Shown piece by piece: positions 5,857 to 9,713 of a stretch of DNA of 9,713 bases (its first letter is position 1; each line of letters begins with the position of its first letter). The position numbers were made by a program, and so were the translations under genes. This DNA is from AP-15 sp036404275 (GTDB lineage: Bacteria; Pseudomonadota; Alphaproteobacteria; ATCC43930; CGMCC-115725). The DNA is taken from NCBI GenBank assembly GCA_036404275.1, contig DASXAM010000195.1:1-9713 (forward strand). Direction: 5' to 3'. A model generated the notes under the pieces. It worked only from the letters and a program-made list of their open reading frames with translations, did no database searches and was not told the origin of the DNA.

Positions 5857-6657
5857 ATGCGTGCGAACCGGATACGGGACCTGTGGCAGGCGGGTAAGCC
5901 GGTCATCAACAGTTGGCTCGGTGTGCCGTCGAGCTTCTCCGCCGAGGTCATGGCGCATGCCGGCTGGGATTCGCTGGTCGTCGATATGCAGCACGGCATG
6001 ATCGACTACCAGATGATGGTGACGATGCTGCAGGCGATCTCGACGACCGAGACCGTGCCGCTGGTGCGGGTGCCGTGGAACGACCCGTCCTATATCCAAA
6101 AGGCGCTCGACGCCGGCGCCGTCGGCATCGTCTGCCCGATGGTCAACAACCGCGCCGAAGCCGAGAAATTTGTCGGCTCGATGCGCTATGCGCCGTTGGG
6201 CTACCGCAGCTCGGGGCCGATCCGCGCCTCGCTCTATGCCGGCCCCGATTACCACATGAAGGCGAACGACTCGGTCATCGCCTTTGGCATGATCGAAACC
6301 GCCGAGGCGATGGACAAGCTCGACGAGATCATGTCGGTCAAGGGGCTCGACGCGATCTATATCGGCCCCTCGGATTTGTCGATCTCCTTCGGCCATCCGC
6401 CCGGTGGCGACAAGCCCGACGAATGGATGATGACCGCGCTCAAAAAGGTGCTCGACGCCTGCAAGCGGCACGGGGTCAAGCCCGGCATCCATTGCGGCGC
6501 GCCGGCCTACGCCAAAAAAATGATTGAAATGGGGTTTGTCTTTGTCACCGTCGGCGGCGACACGCGCTTTTTGACGATGGGCGGCCAGGCGGCGGTGCAG
6601 GAGATGAAATCGGGGGCGCCCGCGAAGCCGGCGGCCGCCGGGTCCAGCCCTTACTGA
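5857..6657 (+). CDS. HpcH/HpaI-family class II aldolase
   Basis: A 266-residue TIM-barrel aldolase of the HpcH/HpaI family. These enzymes use a divalent metal and pyruvate enolate to cleave or form 4-hydroxy-2-oxo acids in aromatic and sugar-acid catabolism. Key residues are visible: VVDMQHG (41-47, base His46), VPLVRVPWND (67-76, Arg71 for pyruvate), GMIETAEA (144-151, metal ligand Glu147) and IYIGPSDLS (167-175, metal ligand Asp173). The length is typical, with a short Pro/Ala tail. The ATG at 5857 has AAGGAG about 10 bp upstream. It lies 62 bp after the M81 gene on the same strand. Its stop is only 16 bp from that of the convergent LLM gene. The exact aldehyde partner cannot be read from sequence. 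Confidence 0.9.
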   Translation: MRANRIRDLWQAGKPVINSWLGVPSSFSAEVMAHAGWDSLVVDMQHGMIDYQMMVTMLQAISTTETVPLVRVPWNDPSYIQKALDAGAVGIVCPMVNNRAEAEKFVGSMRYAPLGYRSSGPIRASLYAGPDYHMKANDSVIAFGMIETAEAMDKLDEIMSVKGLDAIYIGPSDLSISFGHPPGGDKPDEWMMTALKKVLDACKRHGVKPGIHCGAPAYAKKMIEMGFVFVTVGGDTRFLTMGGQAAVQEMKSGAPAKPAAAGSSPY

Positions 6658-6673
6658 TCGGGGCCGCGCCGAG

Positions 6674-7702
6674 TCAATGCAGCCGCGGCAGGACCTGTTC
6701 ACACAATAGCTGCAGCGAGCGGGTCATCGGCTCGGGCGGGATCAGCGCGCCGAAATTCAATTCGGCGAGGATGCCGTCGAGCCCGAGCTCCTCGTGCAAT
6801 TGCAGGAGGCGGTCGGCGACGCGCTCGGGGCTGCCGATGATGACCTTGTCGCGCCGCACCTCTTCGTAGGAGATCGTGCGGATCGTCGCCGCCTCGGCCG
6901 CGCGCCGGCGGTTCGGCGCATTTTCGAGCCGGGTGCTGAGGGTGCGGTAGCCCGACATGATGCTCTCTTCGGCCTCGTCGAGCGCTTTTCTGTCGGTGTC
7001 GGCGATGTGCAGGGTCAGCCGCAAATAGACCTCGCCGTGGCCCGAATGGCCGGCCTCCTTGTAGGCTTGACGATAGGCGGCGAGATCGGGGGCGAGACCC
7101 GACAGCGAGCCGCTGCGCACCGCGACAAAAATCGGATAGCCGGCCTCGCCCAAGGACGGAAACGTCTCTTCGCTGGCGGCGGCGACGCGGATCGGCGGGA
7201 AGGGCTGCTGAAACGGCCGCGGCACGGCACTGGCATTGTCGAAACGCCAGTATTTGCCCTCGTAGGAAAACCGCTCTTGCGTCCACGCCTTCTTGACGAT
7301 GTCGAGAGTTTCGAGAAAGCGCTCGCGGCTTTCCGAATAAGGCACGCCATAGGCCATGTAGCTTCTGGGATTGCCGCTGCGCCCGACCCCGAACAGCAGG
7401 CGGCCGCCGCTGATCTGATCGACCGTCGCGGTCTCCTCGGCGAGTCGCAGCGGATGGCATAACGGCAGCACCTGGACGCCGGTGCCGATCTTGATGCGCT
7501 TGGTGCGCGCGGCGATGGCGCTCGCCACGGTCATCGGCGCACTCATCACCGAGCGCTTTGCCTGCTGATGGATCTCAGCGAGCCAGATCGCGTCGAGGCC
7601 CCAGCGGTCGGCGGCCTCGATCTGGTCCAGCGCCAACGAGAACGCCTCCGCCTGGGTCTGGTCCGGCCGGCAATGGAATTCGTGGTAGACGCCGACCTCC
7701 AT
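6674..7702 (-). CDS. LLM-class flavin-dependent oxidoreductase
   Basis: A 342-residue luciferase-like monooxygenase (LuxA-related TIM barrel), full length. Such enzymes use reduced flavin (FMN or F420) to oxidise small molecules such as alkanes, sulfonates, nitrilotriacetate or aldehydes. Visible family motifs are DAIWLAEIHQ (37-46), GTGVQVLPLCHPLRLAEETA (73-92) and DQISGGRLLFGVGRSG (95-110), which form the flavin and substrate pocket. The C-terminal IIGSPERVADRL segment is also typical. The ATG at 7702 is preceded by GAGGAGG about 7 bp upstream. The gene is convergent with the aldolase, with 16 bp between stop codons and no terminator visible there. Its promoter would lie in the shared noncoding region 7703-7975. 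A flavin reductase, if needed, is not in the window; the substrate is unknown. Confidence 0.9.
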   Translation of the reverse strand: MEVGVYHEFHCRPDQTQAEAFSLALDQIEAADRWGLDAIWLAEIHQQAKRSVMSAPMTVASAIAARTKRIKIGTGVQVLPLCHPLRLAEETATVDQISGGRLLFGVGRSGNPRSYMAYGVPYSESRERFLETLDIVKKAWTQERFSYEGKYWRFDNASAVPRPFQQPFPPIRVAAASEETFPSLGEAGYPIFVAVRSGSLSGLAPDLAAYRQAYKEAGHSGHGEVYLRLTLHIADTDRKALDEAEESIMSGYRTLSTRLENAPNRRRAAEAATIRTISYEEVRRDKVIIGSPERVADRLLQLHEELGLDGILAELNFGALIPPEPMTRSLQLLCEQVLPRLH

Positions 7703-7753
7703 GACCCGCCTCCTCGCTGCGCCTCGATACAGCCGTGCACGCTAATTTTGCCG

Positions 7754-7797
7754 CGATCATCGGGCAAATGCCGAATATCGATCATTCTCATGCCGAA
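7754..7797. promoter_or_regulatory. Imperfect tandem motif, candidate operator
   Basis: Two copies of the composite CGATCAT...ATGCCGAA lie one after the other: CGATCAT at 7754-7760 with ATGCCGAA at 7768-7775, then CGATCAT at 7779-7785 with ATGCCGAA at 7790-7797. The two ATGCCGAA copies start 22 bp apart and the CGATCAT copies 25 bp apart, close to two helix turns. They sit between the LLM gene and the efflux operon and could serve a regulator of either. Confidence 0.4.
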
Positions 7798-7894
7798 GCG
7801 GTATGACGCGCAACGCGACTGCAAGCGATCCGGCTCCGATCGCCCTTTTCCGAGCTCTCAGCCGCAGGTTAGAGTTTTGTGGAACGCACGTGAC

Positions 7895-7923
7895 CTTTGG
7901 CTCCGTTGGCGGTCGCGCCAAAG
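7895..7923. promoter_or_regulatory. Nested TTGGC/GCCAA palindrome upstream of efflux operon
   Basis: TTGGCG-GTCG-CGCCAA (7906-7921) is a palindrome with 6 bp arms. An outer pair, CTTTGGC (7895-7901) and GCCAAAG (7917-7923), shares the right arm. The result is two TTGGC half-sites 9 bp apart facing one GCCAA half-site, about 50-80 bp before the efflux operon start. This looks like a repressor or activator site for ytcA-mdtN-mdtO. No regulator gene is adjacent in the window. It could instead be an mRNA hairpin. Confidence 0.45.
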
Positions 7924-7975
7924 AAGATTCTGTCTGGTAGCGATCACCATCGAATAGGGAGATGGGGTTGCTCTA

Positions 7976-8308
7976 GTGGTGGGTCTCGCGCGCGTGAGGC
8001 CGGTCACGGGTCAGAGCGGCAGATGGCTTCGCGCCGGCAGGCGCTTTCACGCGCCGCTCGCTCCGCGACGAGTGGCGATCGCGATGGCGCTCTCCGGGTG
8101 CAGCCGCGCGCCGACCATGGACCTGTTCGGCTCCTATTTCCCCGCCTGGATGCTGTGCGCGGTGTTGGGCGTGGCCGCTGCCGTGGCCATCCGACAGATC
8201 CTCGTGGTAGCCGGCGTCAGCGACTATGTCGTCGCGCCGCTGCTGACATACGCCGCCCTCGCATTGTCCGCCACGTTGCTTGCCTGGCTGCTCTGGTTCG
8301 GTCACTGA
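7976..8308 (+). CDS. ytcA: YtcA-like lipoprotein of the MdtNOP efflux operon
   Basis: A small membrane lipoprotein of up to 110 residues. A lipobox, ALSGC (Cys42 from this start), follows a basic stretch (RRFHAPLAPRR) and a short hydrophobic core. The mature part has GSYFPAWMLCAVLG and two hydrophobic segments, closely like E. coli YtcA, which lies directly ahead of mdtN and has no known function. Like its homologue it is probably anchored in the envelope with the efflux complex. The start is uncertain: this frame offers GTG at 7976, 7979 or 7994, none with a strong Shine-Dalgarno; 7976 is the longest. The mdtN start codon follows after 3 bp, so translation is likely coupled. Confidence 0.8.
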   Translation: MVGLARVRPVTGQSGRWLRAGRRFHAPLAPRRVAIAMALSGCSRAPTMDLFGSYFPAWMLCAVLGVAAAVAIRQILVVAGVSDYVVAPLLTYAALALSATLLAWLLWFGH

Positions 8309-8311
8309 GCG

Positions 8312-9331
8312 ATGTCGGCGGTGCGCAAGGCGCTCGGCATCCTGGTCAGCCTGATCGCGCTAGTCGGTGTGCTGGTGACAACGGTTCTTGTATGGCATCG
8401 GATCGACCAGCGTCCGCGCACCGACGACGCCTATCTGCAGGCCGATCTCGTTCACCTGGCGCCCGATGTCAGCGGCCGGATCGTCGAGTTCGACGTGCGC
8501 GACAACCAAAAAGTGCGCAAGGGCGATGTGCTGTTCCGGATCGACCCGGAACCCTATCAAATGCGCGTCGACCAGGCTCGCGCGGCGGTGCGCGGCCTGG
8601 AGGCAAAGCTCGCCCTGACCGCCGAGCAGGTCGCGGCGCAGACTTCGAAGGCCGATGCCGCCGCGAGCGGCATCAATACCGCCGAGGTGCAACGGGCGCT
8701 TGCTACGAGCACGCTGGCGCGAGTGGAACCCTTGCTCGGGCGCGGCTTCGTCACCGCCCAGCAGGTCGATCAGGCGCGGACGGCGCAGCGCACCGCGCAA
8801 CTCGCGCTGCAGCAGGCACGGCTGCAAGCGAACGAGGCGCGCCAGGCGATCATCAACACCAAGCCCACCGAGGCGGAGCTGGACGGCGCGCGGGCGACTC
8901 TCGCTCTGGCGCAGCGCGATCTGAGCAAGACGGTCGTGCGTGCACCCTGCGACGGCCGGATCACTGCGCTCGACATCGCCGCCGGGGAGTTTGCCGCGAC
9001 CGGCCACCCGCTGTTTACGATCATCGACATCGAGCATTGGTATGCGATCGGCAATTTCCGCGAGACCGACCTCGCAGGCATCGAGCCCGGGCAGCGCGCG
9101 ACGGTCTACGTGCTGGCGCAGCCGAACCGTACGCTGCGCGGCAAGGTCGAAAGCCTCGGCTGGGGTGTGGCGTCGGATGTAAGCGCCACGTTTGGCGGCC
9201 TCCCGCATGTCGAGCGCACTCTCAACTGGGTGCGGATCGCCGCACGCTTCCCGGTGCGCGTCCTGCTCGACGCCCCGCCCGACGATTTGATGCGCTACGG
9301 CGCCTCGGCGGTAATCGTGATCGATAAATGA
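8312..9331 (+). CDS. mdtN: MdtN-like HlyD-family efflux periplasmic adaptor
   Basis: A 339-residue membrane fusion protein of the HlyD/EmrA type that would bridge an inner-membrane transporter to an outer-membrane channel. Residues 8-28 form the membrane anchor. Then come DDAYLQADLVHLAPDVSGRI (38-57, first half of the biotinyl-lipoyl domain), a long Ala/Gln-rich coiled-coil hairpin (about 85-205), RAPCDGRITALDIAAGEF (210-227, second lipoyl half) and beta-barrel sequence HWYAIGNFRETDLAGIEPGQ. The length matches E. coli MdtN. It starts 3 bp after the YtcA stop, and its TGA overlaps the next ATG as ATGA. Neighbouring YtcA and FUSC genes give the MdtNOP assignment. E. coli MdtNOP has been linked to export of sulfur drugs and puromycin; substrates here are unknown. 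Confidence 0.88.
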   Translation: MSAVRKALGILVSLIALVGVLVTTVLVWHRIDQRPRTDDAYLQADLVHLAPDVSGRIVEFDVRDNQKVRKGDVLFRIDPEPYQMRVDQARAAVRGLEAKLALTAEQVAAQTSKADAAASGINTAEVQRALATSTLARVEPLLGRGFVTAQQVDQARTAQRTAQLALQQARLQANEARQAIINTKPTEAELDGARATLALAQRDLSKTVVRAPCDGRITALDIAAGEFAATGHPLFTIIDIEHWYAIGNFRETDLAGIEPGQRATVYVLAQPNRTLRGKVESLGWGVASDVSATFGGLPHVERTLNWVRIAARFPVRVLLDAPPDDLMRYGASAVIVIDK

Positions 9332-9713
9332 AGGCGCATGCGGCGCATCGTGACCCGCCGGCTGTGGACGAGGGCGACGCGCACGACCTCGCAGCGCTGC
9401 TGCGGCGCGAATTTCGTCCAACCCCAGGCCGGTTCGGCGATTCGGCGCGCGTCGTCGTCGTGGTGCTAGCCGTCGTCGCCATCTCGGAAACGTTCCGTAT
9501 CCCCGAGATCGCCCTCTCGGCCTACGTCGTTCTGTTCCTGTCGGGTCGTGAGGCGGTCTCGACGGTGCGGACGGCGCTGGTTGCCGGCATCGCCGTTGTG
9601 CTGGCGATTTTCACGACGATCGTCGTCTTTATGCTCAGCCTGTCGGAGCCGGCGCTGCGGATTCCGCTGATGGCGGTAACGACCTTCGCCGCGATGTTTC
9701 TGTCGCGGGTCTC
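9328..9713 (+). CDS. mdtO: MdtO-like FUSC-family inner-membrane protein, partial
   Basis: The first 128 residues of a gene cut by the window edge; the frame stays open to 9713. After a soluble N-terminus containing LAALLRREFRPTPGRFGD come hydrophobic segments beginning VVVVVLAVVAISETFRIPEI, then ALSAYVVLFLSGREAVSTV. The ETFRIPEIALS stretch matches the MTFEIPFVALS region of E. coli MdtO, and the FRPTPGR stretch fits the residues preceding its first helix. FUSC-family proteins form the inner-membrane pump part of such tripartite exporters. The ATG overlaps the mdtN stop (ATGA), typical of translational coupling. An MdtP-type outer-membrane channel gene is expected next but lies outside the window. 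Confidence 0.85.
   Translation, partial: MKAHAAHRDPPAVDEGDAHDLAALLRREFRPTPGRFGDSARVVVVVLAVVAISETFRIPEIALSAYVVLFLSGREAVSTVRTALVAGIAVVLAIFTTIVVFMLSLSEPALRIPLMAVTTFAAMFLSRV

Noticed and set aside
7897..9327. A 476-codon plus-strand open frame overlapping ytcA and mdtN
   Set aside because: Its product is low-complexity Arg/Ala/Gly-rich, and it covers two recognisable genes in other frames. It is a frame shadow.
1..9713. Mobile elements, CRISPR arrays, tRNA or rRNA genes
   Set aside because: Looked for on both strands; no transposase or integrase motifs, no regularly spaced repeats, and no recognisable RNA gene sequence was seen.

Overview
The window is a GC-rich bacterial chromosomal segment. 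Its gene content suits a soil or aquatic proteobacterium, most likely an alphaproteobacterium. That placement is inferred from composition and gene families only; there is no rRNA or other marker gene here. I saw no tRNA, rRNA, CRISPR array, transposase, integrase or phage gene.

Region 1 (1-1267, minus strand) is a tight catabolic operon read right to left. It holds an HMG-CoA-lyase-family enzyme, a 62-residue GatC/AtzG-like protein, and the start of an amidase-signature enzyme cut by the window edge. The small protein directly ahead of the amidase looks like its accessory subunit.

Region 2 (1470-3196, minus strand) is an envelope or secretion island. It has a PEP-CTERM-anchored exported protein (2057-2875) and a secreted four-cysteine protein of unknown function (1470-1961). 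A near-perfect sigma-54 (-24/-12) promoter lies just upstream of the PEP-CTERM gene, and a palindrome sits at enhancer distance behind it. A diverged direct repeat of about 53 bp (1971-2023 and 2107-2158) links the end of the PEP-CTERM gene to the leader of the next gene. One base difference within it (TGA versus AGA) appears to give the PEP-CTERM protein an unusual C-terminal tail. This is the most unusual part of the window.

Region 3 (3197-7702) has a His-rich CDF-family zinc/cation exporter (minus strand). Divergent from it is an M81 (MlrC-like) metallopeptidase followed by an HpcH/HpaI-family aldolase (plus strand, probable operon). A luciferase-like flavin-dependent monooxygenase converges on these from the minus strand. 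The enzymes resemble a small-molecule degradation set with unknown substrate.

Region 4 (7703-9713) is a noncoding region of about 270 bp with repeated and palindromic motifs that look like operators. It is followed by a plus-strand efflux operon of YtcA-like lipoprotein, MdtN-like periplasmic adaptor and MdtO-like FUSC membrane protein (partial), the same order as E. coli ytcA-mdtN-mdtO. An outer-membrane MdtP-type channel would be expected just past the window.
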